Notes: generated from the letters alone by a model not told the origin. A DNA stretch of 35,088 bases from Coriobacteriia bacterium (GCA_014859305.1 JACUUM010000027.1:1-35088), one strand, 5' to 3'; shown: positions 27,165 to 34,485, counted from the stretch's first letter. A program made the numbers and translations.

Positions 27165-27497
27165 CCTCTGCCGGATGAGCATTGCACGAGAGACGAAGCT
27201 GCGCTCGAAGCCGCGCTGGCCGGGCCCCGCCAGCGACGGGCCTGCGGCGACAGCCCCGACACCGCTCGGATGGCGGCGGCCTACGCCTACGGACTGGCCC
27301 GCAACCACCCCTACCACGACGGCAACAAGCGGATCGCTTTCGTGATCATGGCCGTCTTCTTGGGACTCAACGGATCGAGGGTCGAGGCGACCCAGGAGGA
27401 GGTCGTGGCCGTCATGCTGGAGTTGGCGGCCGGGACTCTTGCCGAAGACAGGCTGGCCGAGTGGATCCGCCAGCACTCGATAGCCCGATCTCGATGA
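27165..27497 (+). pseudogene. Doc/Fic-family toxin, 5'-truncated
   Basis: In-frame codons from 27165 read PLPDEHCTRDEAALEAALAG onward, then AAAYAYGLARNHPYHDGNKR, the catalytic Fic/Doc motif (HxxxDGNKR), and an intact C-terminus to 27497. Family members are about 125 aa and start some 35 residues earlier. Here an in-frame TGA at 27162-27164 replaces that part, and there is no start codon until ATG 27270, which would give only 75 aa. Doc toxins phosphorylate EF-Tu; their antitoxin Phd is normally upstream and is absent. I infer a broken toxin at the left edge of the cassette region. Confidence 0.75.
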
Positions 27498-27513
27498 CCA
27501 CGCGGTCCGGGTT

Positions 27514-27931
27514 TCAGTCGTCGATCGGTTCGACACCAAGTCGCTTGAGTCGCTCAAGCTTGTCCTTCATCGCCTTGAGCTCTTCGGGGGAGTGCCCCTG
27601 CCAACCGGTTATCTCGCCCGACCTGCAGTGGCTCCCGGGAGCGGTATGACTTCGTCGGATTACCCGGGTATCTCTTGTCCGTCAGATTGCGGTCGTCCAC
27701 GATCGGGCCGGTCGGTTCCACAGTGTAGATCCGGCCGGGTCCTTCGCCGAGGGCCAGCTCCGCCCCCCAGATGGCTGCATCCAGGGTGCCGGTCAGGTAG
27801 ACGTAGGTCGTTATCCTATCCCGCTGACCGAAGTTAGGGGGATGGCCGGGGTCGATCAGGTCTCCTGGCTTCAGGTCAGCCCGTGTGCCATGGTAGAACC
27901 GCTGCGAACTCAGGTCGTCGGTGGCTGCCAC
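27514..27931 (-). pseudogene. arr: Rifampin ADP-ribosyltransferase (Arr), frameshifted
   Basis: Arr inactivates rifamycins by ADP-ribosylation. From GTG 27931 (AAGGGAG 7 nt upstream) the frame reads RFYHGTRADL (NAD-site His14), TTYVYLTGTLDAAIWGAELA and VEPTGPIVDDRNLTDKRYPG, all typical of Arr. After SREPLQV the frame leaves the family and stops at 27554. The missing C-terminus (EITGWQGHSPEELKAM to GVEPIDD, stop at 27514-27516) is present in the next frame, so one base was gained or two lost near 27612-27625. Without the frameshift it would be about 139 aa, normal for Arr. A sequencing error is an alternative. Confidence 0.9.
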
Positions 27932-28207
27932 CGGCTCGCTCCCTTCATACTGCGCGGCTGCGATGCCGCGCGACGCTGTCGGTCTTGGATGGACGTGCGC
28001 TGCACCGACGACGAATCCTCCGCCCAGTCATGGCCGAGTATGCCCTCGGCACATGCGAAAGAGGAGACTGCACCTCGACGCCCCGGCGACGTACAATGGA
28101 ATCGGTGAGGGACGCATCGATATCCCAAGCGGAGAAGAGAACGGGGCACCCGAATGTGCCCAGCGCTCGCTCAAATGGCCGGGCAACGGCCGACCGTTCG
28201 CAAGTCC
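27932..28207. other. Gap between arr and attC A; nothing recognised
   Basis: Open frames here have no recognisable similarity or convincing ribosome site. TACAAT at 28092-28097 (plus strand) could be a -10 element. The 277-nt distance from arr to the attC site is much longer than the 15-45 nt leaders of most other cassettes, so a small gene may have decayed here. Confidence 0.4.
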
Positions 28208-28293
28208 GGCTAACGTCTCGGCGCTTCAGCAGCGGCGGACGTGCTCGATCGAGTGTAGCGCAGGCAGCCGTCTGCTGGATGCGCTTGTTCGAT
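28208..28293 (-). repeat. attC: attC site A (integron recombination site)
   Basis: On the minus strand: R'' ATCGAAC, L'' GCGCATCCAGCAG, core GCGCTACACTC, L' CTGCTGAAGCGC, R' GTTAGCC. L'' and L' pair except for one mismatch and one extra C in L'' (the extrahelical base expected in attC). The outer CCGGC/GCCGG also pairs. About 86 bp. Confidence 0.8.
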
Positions 28294-28422
28294 GCCGGAC
28301 GACTACGGGCTCTTCAAGTTGAAGCGACGACGAAGCCTGTCGATGAGGAACGCCTCAAGGGCGGATGCAACGAATGCGTCCTGTTCGTCAACCGGAAGGA
28401 TCAGCGCCTAGAGGAGCAACGC

Positions 28423-28797
28423 GTGGCGAGACGTATCGAGTGCCCAGAATGCGGCGAGACCGAGGACCTGCGCGGCACGCCCTCGCCGGAGGGGATCCGA
28501 ATCGAGTGCGAGTCCTGCGGGCGAAGCTGGCTGCGGGACGACGAGTCGGAGCAGTGCGCGACGTGCGGCGGCACGAAGCTGGTTAGGCGGCCCTTGGCTC
28601 TCACTCAGTACTCGCGCGGAACCCAGCTCTCGATCGTGGGGGTCTCCGAGGTCCTACTGTGTGAGCAGTGCGACGCCCGCATGGTCGAGTGGTCGTGCGA
28701 CAAAGCCGTCCCCGTGAACTACCGGCCTGCCGCCACGGTGCCTGGTGCCGGCGATGTGGGCAACGACGCGGGCGGCGACGTGCTCATGACCCCCTGA
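28423..28797 (+). CDS. Zinc-ribbon protein, antisense to the cassette direction
   Basis: A 124-aa protein with four CxxC knuckles: CPECG, CESCG, CATCG and CEQCD, enough for two zinc ribbons. A conserved-looking middle reads RRPLALTQYSRGTQLSIVG. The start is GTG 28423 with GAGGAG 6 nt upstream. It lies between attC A and attC B but on the opposite strand to the other cassette genes, so it needs its own promoter; none is clear. Function unknown; nucleic-acid or protein binding is a guess. Confidence 0.65.
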   Translation: MARRIECPECGETEDLRGTPSPEGIRIECESCGRSWLRDDESEQCATCGGTKLVRRPLALTQYSRGTQLSIVGVSEVLLCEQCDARMVEWSCDKAVPVNYRPAATVPGAGDVGNDAGGDVLMTP

Positions 28798-28819
28798 GCA
28801 CGGACTCCTCGCTTGTCTC

Positions 28820-28913
28820 ACCGAACGTTCTAGCGGATGAGCAGGCGTGACGGCGATCGCGTGGTTCTGGCACGTGTTCCGAGCGCCGAGTCTGCTGGAC
28901 GCCCTGGTCAGGC
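28820..28913 (-). repeat. attC: attC site B
   Basis: On the minus strand: R'' GCCTGAC (lacks the usual AAC), L'' GCGTCCAGCAG, L' CTGCTCATCCGC, R' GTTCGGT. The arms pair imperfectly and the central core differs from its neighbours, so this site may be partly decayed. It starts 11 nt after the permease stop codon. Confidence 0.65.
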
Positions 28914-28923
28914 GGCACATTAC

Positions 28924-29667
28924 CTATTCCCAGCGAAACAACCAGGCAGCGAGTGCGGTTCCCGCCACGAGCATGCCCCCGAGAACAGCCAGATGAGTCA
29001 GGTACGACTGCCAGCCCTCGCCGAGCCACAGGCCGCGGAACAGATCGACCATCTGGGTCAGGGGCAGCACACGGGCGACGTTCTGCGCCTCCTGCGGCAG
29101 GACCTCCAGCGGCACCGTCGCGCCGGAGAGTGCGAGTGACGGAAACGCGAGCACGTTCCCCACGACAATGGCCGTCTGGGCCGTCGGCTCGATGGAGGCG
29201 AGCGTGTAGCCGAGCGCCATGAACGCGAGCGCACCGAGGCAGATTGCCGCAAAGAGCCCGAACACGTCGCCCTGAAGCCGAACGCCGAACACGATCATTC
29301 CGGTCACGAACGCTAGAGCGATGCCAATCAGTGTCATGACGAGGTACACAGTCACGTCTGCGGCGATGTAGACGAGCGGACGAAGCGGCGTAGCCATGAA
29401 GCGCCTAAGTGCGCCTGACTCACGCAGGGTCACCGTGCCGATGGGCACGGAGAAGAGACCGACCATGCCTACGACGATGGCGGCGAACACGGGCAGGTTC
29501 GCGTCGAGATACCCCATGCCGCTGAGGGACGGTTCCGGGTCATTGCCGGCGATCGCGCCGATGAACAGCACGAACAGCGGCGCGAAGGCCAGGGTGAAGA
29601 ACGCGCCCGCCGGGTCGCGCAGGTAGAGCTTGGCCAGGGCGCCCGTCAGCTTGAGGTAGGCGCGCAT
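28924..29667 (-). CDS. ABC-2 type transporter permease
   Basis: Membrane subunit of an ABC exporter of the DrrB/NatB type. The 247-aa protein has six predicted transmembrane helices, with the first at about residues 20-42 (FFTLAFAPLFVLFIGAI), and the typical ALSGATVPLEVLPQEAQ loop between helices 5 and 6. It follows the ATPase gene with a 3-nt gap. With the ATPase it forms a two-gene cassette that ends at attC B. Substrate unknown; drugs or lipids are usual for the family. Confidence 0.88.
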   Translation of the reverse strand: MRAYLKLTGALAKLYLRDPAGAFFTLAFAPLFVLFIGAIAGNDPEPSLSGMGYLDANLPVFAAIVVGMVGLFSVPIGTVTLRESGALRRFMATPLRPLVYIAADVTVYLVMTLIGIALAFVTGMIVFGVRLQGDVFGLFAAICLGALAFMALGYTLASIEPTAQTAIVVGNVLAFPSLALSGATVPLEVLPQEAQNVARVLPLTQMVDLFRGLWLGEGWQSYLTHLAVLGGMLVAGTALAAWLFRWE

Positions 29668-29670
29668 CGC

Positions 29671-30585
29671 CTACTCCCGCATCTCTTTGCCGGTGAGCGT
29701 GAGGAACACGTCCTCTAGCGTGGGCTGCTCGGTCCTCATGTCGCGGAACCGAACGCCGTCACATTCCAGTGCGTCGATCACAGTACTCACCAGAGATGTC
29801 TCCCGCCCGTACACGACCACCCGTTCCCCGATCTGCTCGGCGCGGATGACGTCGGGGAGCGACTGGAGGACGTGCGTATCGATGGCCCCGTCGGCCGAGA
29901 ACGCCACGCGGTACTCGGCGCCAACCGAGCTTATGAGGCCGGCCACGGTGTCGAGTGCCACGATCGTCCCCTGGTCGATGATCGCGACCCGATCGCACAA
30001 CCGCTCAGCTTCCTCCATGAAGTGCGTGGTCAGGACGACGGTCTTGCCCCGGTCGCGGATGCTGCGCACGATGTCCCACATCGCCCGACGAGCCTGCGGG
30101 TCCAGCCCCGTGGTGATCTCGTCCATGAAGACCAGGTCCGGATCGTTTACGAGCGAGAGCGCGATGAAGACCCGCTGCCGTTGGCCGCCGGAGAGCTTCG
30201 TAATGGGCATACGCTCGCTCGTATCAAGCCCTACGAGGTCGAGCAGCGAACGCCAGTCCACCGAGAGCTCGTAAAAGGCTGAGAACAGATCAAGCGCCTC
30301 GCCGACCCTGATGCGATCCGGGAGCGCGGCCGCCTGCAGTTACACGCCGATGCGCTGGCGCAGTTCATTAGCGTTCGCGACCGGATCAAGGCCGAGAACG
30401 CGAATGCTCCCGGCGTCGGGACGACGAAGTCCTTCCATACACTCTATCAGTGTCGTCTTGCCGGCACCGTTCGGCCCGACGATGCCGAATACCTCACCTT
30501 CCGCAACGTCGAGCGACACGCCGTCGACGGCGACAGTCTCACCGTACGTCTTACGCACACCGTCTACCGTGACGGCTGCCAGCAT
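29671..30585 (-). pseudogene. ABC transporter ATPase (DrrA-like) with an in-frame stop
   Basis: From 30585 the frame reads a normal ATPase N-terminus with Walker A GPNGAGKTT, and stops at TAA 30340-30342 after RQRIGV. The same frame continues without shift as LQAAALPDRIRVGEAL, signature KLSGGQRQRV, Walker B LVFMDE and the H-loop TTHFMEEAE, ending at 29671. Read-through gives 304 codons, the usual length. The family commonly has GVQLQ here, so a CAA-to-TAA change is likely. A truncated restart at GTG 30261 would lack Walker A. Either the transporter is dead or the base is an error. Confidence 0.85.
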
Positions 30586-30626
30586 CCTGACTCCCTACTG
30601 CGCCGGTTGGTCACAACACCGAGGCC

Positions 30627-30720
30627 GCCTAACGCCTCAGCGCATCAGCGGCCGTCTCATATCAACGTTGCCCGGGATAAGCTGCGAGCGAAGCGAGTCA
30701 GCTTGATCCCGTTGTTGGAC
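30627..30720 (-). repeat. attC: attC site C (hybrid)
   Basis: On the minus strand R'' is GTCCAAC, followed by a 61-bp attC-like element: L'' GGGATCAAGCTG pairs with CAGCTTATCCC leaving one extra C, and it ends at GTTGATA. Directly after it lies a second L'-R' half (CCGCTGATGCGC then GTTAGGC, a perfect GTTRRRY) of the type used by the rest of the array. It looks like a fusion of two attC types. Confidence 0.75.
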
Positions 30721-30790
30721 GGACAACGATGATTCTCCTGCACCTTCCGCCGACTTGTGCGCTGATTCCGTCCCCGATCCCCCGATAGCC

Positions 30791-31501
30791 TCAGCTCGCT
30801 GACCGCGGTGCGCGTATCCGGTACCACCCCACGTGCTCGTAGACGCTCGACCAGAGGAATCCGAGCCCGAAGGCGAAGAGCAGCTCCTCGATCGGTATCC
30901 CCGCTATGAGCACTCCCGACAGCCCCGGCAGGTTCCAGACGAGGCGGACGTAGTCGGGGAAGACGAGCACGAGGCTGAGGAAGTACGCGAAGTACAGCGC
31001 GGTGAAGATAAGCGCGCTGCCGACCATCTTGCCGATGAGGTCGGGGCGGCAGTACAGGGTGAACAGTCCGCCGAAGAGGAAGGCGATGATCGTGGAGTAG
31101 ATCGGATTGAGCGGGGTCGCGACCCAGAGTGCGGCGAACACCAGCGGCGTCGACACCAGAGCCACCGAGTGAAGGCGGTGCCTCCTCGCGCTGCGGTCGG
31201 CCATCGCGACCTTTACGTGCTCGGGCCGAAGCAGCCACTCGTAGAGGATCACGGCCAGCCCGCCGACGCCGAAGGCGAACAGCACGCTCTCGATGTCGAA
31301 GCGCGTCCGTTGCGCGAGATCGAACAGCGTCGGCGGGTTCCAGTAGGCCGGTACGAACACGGGCTCAGTCAGGCCAAGGAGTCCCGTCCACCTACTCACC
31401 ATGAGCATCTCACGACGGGCAAGGGGATCCCTCAGGGAGAGGTAGACGATCGCCCAGATTCCGAGCAGCAGTAGACTCCAGATCAGGAACGCGTACTGCA
31501 A
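30791..31501 (-). CDS. Lycopene-cyclase-domain membrane protein
   Basis: A 236-aa protein with about six or seven transmembrane helices. Two copies of the pattern typical of heterodimeric (CrtYc/CrtYd) lycopene cyclases are seen: DIESVLFAFGVGGLAVILYE and IPIEELLFAFGLGFLWSSVYE, with paired acidic residues in each. No carotenoid genes are nearby, so the enzyme's substrate is unclear. The start is TTG 31501, close to GGGTGAGG and only 16 nt from the R' end of attC D, as expected for a cassette gene. Confidence 0.75.
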   Translation of the reverse strand: MQYAFLIWSLLLLGIWAIVYLSLRDPLARREMLMVSRWTGLLGLTEPVFVPAYWNPPTLFDLAQRTRFDIESVLFAFGVGGLAVILYEWLLRPEHVKVAMADRSARRHRLHSVALVSTPLVFAALWVATPLNPIYSTIIAFLFGGLFTLYCRPDLIGKMVGSALIFTALYFAYFLSLVLVFPDYVRLVWNLPGLSGVLIAGIPIEELLFAFGLGFLWSSVYEHVGWYRIRAPRSAS

Positions 31502-31516
31502 TCCTCACCCCCGTCC

Positions 31517-31565
31517 AGCCAACTTACTGGAGTGTAGCGCTTCTGGCTCGATCCGCGTGTTCGGC
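31517..31565 (-). repeat. attC: attC site D (short)
   Basis: On the minus strand: R'' GCCGAAC, a GGATCGAGCCAG segment, the shared GCGCTACACTC core, then R' GTTGGCT. At about 49 bp it lacks most of the L' arm found in the other sites, so it is probably deleted or degenerate. It begins 8 nt after the stop codon of the MazF remnant. Confidence 0.65.
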
Positions 31566-31573
31566 GACCGGCT

Positions 31574-31708
31574 CTACCGTCCGAGCACGACGTCGATGCC
31601 GAAGAGCACCAGGTCGAGCTTCTGCTCCGGCAGCATCCCCACCCGGTCGGTGAGTACGGCCTTGTCGAGCGTGACGATCTGATAGACGTTCGCGACCGGC
31701 GTCGTGCA
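31574..31708 (-). pseudogene. MazF/PemK-type toxin remnant (C-terminal end)
   Basis: The last about 40 codons before TAG 31574-31576 read VANVYQIVTLDKAVLTDRVG then LPEQKLDLVLFGIDVVLGR, the usual C-terminal helix and strand of MazF/PemK endoribonucleases. Upstream the frame turns into unrelated Cys-rich sequence, and the rest of the toxin and any antitoxin are missing. attC D follows immediately, so this was probably a toxin-antitoxin cassette. Confidence 0.65.
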
Positions 31709-31801
31709 GCAACAACCCCCGCAGAAAGAGCCACCCTGGGAGTGCCGAGACGGGTATTGTCCCTGTGGCAGCGACGAGAACTGTGCGGAAAGGACAGCGC
31801 G

Positions 31802-32194
31802 ATGCGTGAGGCGACTACTGCGACCCATATCGTCCAGGTCGGGACAGTGGGCATCTCCGTTTCCGACCAGGACCGCGCCCTGGAGTTCTACGAAGGCAAG
31901 CTCGGATTCGAAGTACGCTTGGATGGGAGCCTTGGCGACGGCCAGCGATGGATCGAGGTGGCTCCTCCTGGCGCAATCACGACTATCGTCCTTGTTCGCG
32001 CCGACCAGGGACTGGTGACGGGGGTCGATACGCAGGTACGGTTCACCAGCACAAACGTGCAGGCTGACTACGACGCCCTGCGCGATCGTGGCATCGACGT
32101 CGATCCGGGAATCCTTCAGTACCCGGTGCCGATGTTTGCCTTCCGCGACCAAGACGACAACCGGCTCGTGGTGGTGGAGCGCCCGAACGAGTAG
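31802..32194 (+). CDS. VOC-family (glyoxalase/bleomycin-resistance-like) protein
   Basis: A 130-aa protein with the vicinal-oxygen-chelate fold pattern: VGTVGISVSDQDRALEFYEG, then LGFEVRLDG, a middle strand region, and FAFRDQDDNRLVVVERP at the end. Members bind a metal and act as lyases, dioxygenases or drug-binding proteins. AAGGAC precedes ATG 31802. It runs opposite to the cassette direction, and its last codons overlap the R' end of attC H. The cassette's own minus-strand gene is the MazF remnant. Confidence 0.85.
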   Translation: MREATTATHIVQVGTVGISVSDQDRALEFYEGKLGFEVRLDGSLGDGQRWIEVAPPGAITTIVLVRADQGLVTGVDTQVRFTSTNVQADYDALRDRGIDVDPGILQYPVPMFAFRDQDDNRLVVVERPNE

Positions 32195-32260
32195 CTGCGG
32201 CCGGGTGCCCTCTCTTCAATCGTAGCGCTCGCGGCCGTCCGCTGAATGCCGGGGTTCGGT
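32182..32260 (-). repeat. attC: attC site H
   Basis: On the minus strand: R'' ACCGAAC, GGCATTCAGCGG, core GCGCTACGATT, then GGCCGCAGCT and R' GTTCGGG inside the end of the VOC gene. The core and the GCCGCAGCT block match the neighbouring sites, but L''/L' pairing is weak. It starts 7 nt after the methyltransferase stop. Confidence 0.6.
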
Positions 32261-32267
32261 GAATGCC

Positions 32268-32933
32268 CTACTGGGGCCTTCTACCACTGACGAATCCGAG
32301 GAACGCAGAGCGCGTGGGCCCGGAAGCTACATCCACGAACCCCGCCTCGCTCAGCATCCCGGGGATGGCTGACAGGTCCGCTGACTGCATCATCTGGTGG
32401 TTGACCAGAGCGAAGACGACGTGCGGAATGCCGCCGCTCGGTCGCGTGAAGTCGGTCGCGAGCAGGAGTCCACCGGGCTTGAGCACTCGTAGGACCTCCG
32501 CGAACCCTTTGCGTTTCAAGTCCTCGGGGAGGTGGTGCATCATGAGCCGGTTCATGACCACATCGAAGGTGGAGTCCCCATACGGGAGCTCCTCGATCAG
32601 AGCGACTTCGAAGGTGGCTCGCGAACCCCTCCGGCCCGCGCTCCTGCGAGCTACTTCAATCATCTCCGGTGAGGCGTCTATCCCACGGACCGATCCCGAC
32701 TCGCCCACGCGTTTGGCGGCGGTGAGCGTGAGGTCACCGGTCCCGCAACCGACATCGAGTACGTGGTCTTCCGGCTCGATTCCGGCCATGTCGACGATCA
32801 TGCGGCTGTTGCGGCTGTCCACACCCAAACCGAACAGCCACGAGCAGACGTCGTACCTGCGCGCATGGTGGAGCGTGGCTCCGGCAGTCCGCGGCTCGCC
32901 GCCCACTGGGTCGCTTGCATGAGCCGCAGCCAT
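32268..32933 (-). CDS. Class I SAM-dependent methyltransferase
   Basis: A 221-aa cytoplasmic enzyme. SAM-binding motif VLDVGCGTGDLTL lies near residues 58-70, followed by GIDASPEMIEVA (motif II), a FDVVMNRLMMHHLP stretch and LRVLKPGGLLLATDF (motif IV region). The pattern resembles the UbiE/methyltransferase-11 group; the substrate is unknown. GAGGGGGGG precedes ATG 32933, 28 nt after the R' end of attC E. The 3' end lies against attC H. Confidence 0.9.
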   Translation of the reverse strand: MAAAHASDPVGGEPRTAGATLHHARRYDVCSWLFGLGVDSRNSRMIVDMAGIEPEDHVLDVGCGTGDLTLTAAKRVGESGSVRGIDASPEMIEVARRSAGRRGSRATFEVALIEELPYGDSTFDVVMNRLMMHHLPEDLKRKGFAEVLRVLKPGGLLLATDFTRPSGGIPHVVFALVNHQMMQSADLSAIPGMLSEAGFVDVASGPTRSAFLGFVSGRRPQ

Positions 32934-32960
32934 GTCCCCCCCTCTGAGGTCGGGCGTTTC

Positions 32961-33044
32961 ACCGAACGTGTTTGCGCGTCAGCTGCGGCGGACGCTGGCT
33001 TGAGTGTAGCGCTGCTGGCCATCTGCTGGACGCGCTGGTTCGGT
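32961..33044 (-). repeat. attC: attC site E (best-preserved)
   Basis: On the minus strand: R'' ACCGAAC pairs fully with R' GTTCGGT. L'' GCGTCCAGC pairs with L' GCTGACGC, leaving one extrahelical C. Between them is the core GCGCTACACTC. About 84 bp. The DUF1801-like gene stops 18 nt before it and the methyltransferase starts 28 nt after it. Confidence 0.88.
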
Positions 33045-33062
33045 GAGCAGGTGTGGGCCGCG

Positions 33063-33446
33063 TTACGCCTCGCCCAGCTGCGCCTTGAACTCGTCGTGCC
33101 TGGACGCCGCTTCCCTCACGTACGACGCGACGAGCATGACGTCGATGTCCTCGAGAGAAGGGAAGTCCAGGTTCGAGAGGTGACTCGTGCCGCTGCGAAG
33201 GCGACGAGCCGGGTCTTCCAGCAACGTCCCGTAGAGGAACCGCAACCGGAACGGCTTCTTGTGGGCGTCGATCGCGCAGACCCAATGCCGGAAGTCGCCG
33301 CTCAGCGCGTACATGAGCATGCCATACGAGATCTTCTTGACGAGTTCGGGCCAAGCCTGCATCACAGCAGCGTCCAGCGCGGTAGCCGCTGGTGCGAATT
33401 CGGCGTCTAAGCCGGCAACGTAGGCGTCGAGCACCGGATCACTCAA
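33063..33446 (-). CDS. DUF1801 (YdhG-like) protein
   Basis: A 127-aa protein of the DUF1801 fold: DPVLDAYVAGL at the start, KKISYGMLMYAL in the middle, and KKPFRLRFLYGT followed by LEDP and FPSLEDID. The family is small and widespread; its biochemical role is not established. I chose TTG 33446, which follows GGGGAGG at 6 nt; an upstream GTG at 33467 lies inside the attC site. The gene is one cassette between attC F and attC E. Confidence 0.8.
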   Translation of the reverse strand: MSDPVLDAYVAGLDAEFAPAATALDAAVMQAWPELVKKISYGMLMYALSGDFRHWVCAIDAHKKPFRLRFLYGTLLEDPARRLRSGTSHLSNLDFPSLEDIDVMLVASYVREAASRHDEFKAQLGEA

Positions 33447-33465
33447 GTGTCGCCTCCCCTGTCTC

Positions 33466-33553
33466 ACCGAACGCTCTTGGGCATCAGCTGCGGCGGATGC
33501 GCGTGCAGTAAGCGTAGCGCAGGTGGCCGTCTGTCTGGATGCGCGGGTTCGAT
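33466..33553 (-). repeat. attC: attC site F
   Basis: On the minus strand: R'' ATCGAAC, L'' GCATCCAG, core GCGCTACGCTT, L' CTGATGC, R' GTTCGGT. L''/L' pair with one extra C in L''. About 88 bp. It begins 4 nt after the stop codon of the frameshifted lipoprotein gene. Confidence 0.85.
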
Positions 33554-33557
33554 ATGC

Positions 33558-34378
33558 CTATCTGGCCCTGAAGACGCCGCCACTCAGAGTGATCTCGACC
33601 CCGGTTGCCCTTTCCTGACTGCTCTCGATGAGACCCCACGCGCTGTCGTGGCTGTCAAACACGACGGGCAGTATATGGTAGGCGAGGGCAGTCCCCAGTA
33701 CGTCTGGGATGAAGAGGTTGAGCTGCGGGGTGAACGAGTCGTAACTGTATGACGAGGCGTGACCAGCCAACCGAGCGGTCTCGCCTTCGCTTATCGCCAG
33801 CCACCGCTCTGGGTCGCCGTCGACCCGAGGCGGTTGCCCCATGAGCAAGCTCGTGGGAATCGGCGCGTTGTCGTGATTCGCGTCCTGCTCGTTCATGTCT
33901 GGGTCGTACACTGCGTGGATTGCATCGGCTACCAAGAAGCTGTCGTGGATGCGGAAGGACACGGCCGCTCTGCCAGAGAGATTGGGGCCACCGGTCATGA
34001 TTCCATCGCGCAGCTGCTTGGCCTCGAGGTCGCGCCCCTCGACGGTGATCACAGTCTCGTCGGGCACGAGGAGCGGAAGCGCGTGGTAGATGGTCAACGA
34101 CGATAGCTGTTCTGGAACGACGAGGGTCGTCTGGTAGATGTCAGGACCCACTCCCCCGATGCGGACGACGGAGGCGCCGCCCGACATGAAGCCCGTCGCC
34201 TCAATCGAAGCATCACCTGCCACCAGCAATCGCGGCTGCTGCTCACGCCGTTAATCGAGGCGAGGCGCATAGCGTCCACCGCTTGCTGAGGAGTAAGAGC
34301 CTGCACCATCGGCTTGGTGCATCCGGCTGAGGCTAGAGCGACGACGAGGGCTGCCGCGATCCCGAAACGTTGTGGCAC
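33558..34378 (-). pseudogene. Lipoprotein of unknown function, frameshifted
   Basis: From GTG 34378 (GGGGAG 8 nt upstream) the frame reads a lipoprotein signal, ALVVALASAGC, then TPQQAVDAMRLASINGVSSS. It then runs into Arg-rich, unlikely sequence. The following frame opens at that point as LLVAGDASIEATGFMSGG and continues to 33558 with a well-formed beta-rich domain (~220 aa). One base appears lost near 34225-34240. The intact protein would be about 272 aa and exported. I do not recognise the domain. A sequencing error is the alternative. Confidence 0.75.
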
Positions 34379-34401
34379 TGCTCATACTCCCCAGTCGCTA
34401 T

Positions 34402-34485
34402 GTCGAACGTTCTTAAGCATCAGCGGCGCAGAACACGCCTGCTTGAGTGTAGCGCCAGCGGCGTCCCTGGATGCGTTGGTTCGAG
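34402..34485 (-). repeat. attC: attC site G
   Basis: On the minus strand: R'' CTCGAAC, L'' GCATCCAG, core GCGCTACACTC, L' CTGATGC, R' GTTCGAC. TCGAAC and GTTCGA pair, and L''/L' pair with one extra C. About 84 bp. The next cassette gene starts 24 nt after R'. Confidence 0.85.

Noticed and set aside
28208-28293. Reading the repeats as a CRISPR array.
   Set aside because: Spacing is 0.4-1.8 kb with genes between, repeats are not identical and no cas genes are present.
27883-28797. A 304-aa plus-strand frame that includes the zinc-ribbon protein.
   Set aside because: Its first half runs through attC A and has no similarity; GTG 28423 with a good ribosome site is the better start.
30657-31238. 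A 193-aa minus-strand frame overlapping the cyclase-like gene.
   Set aside because: It is out of frame with the recognisable membrane protein, and its end is just attC C translated.
32961-33044. CACCGAAC/GTTCGGTG ends read as transposon inverted repeats.
   Set aside because: There is no transposase between or beside them, and the same layout with inner arms and an extra base recurs around other genes, which fits attC better.
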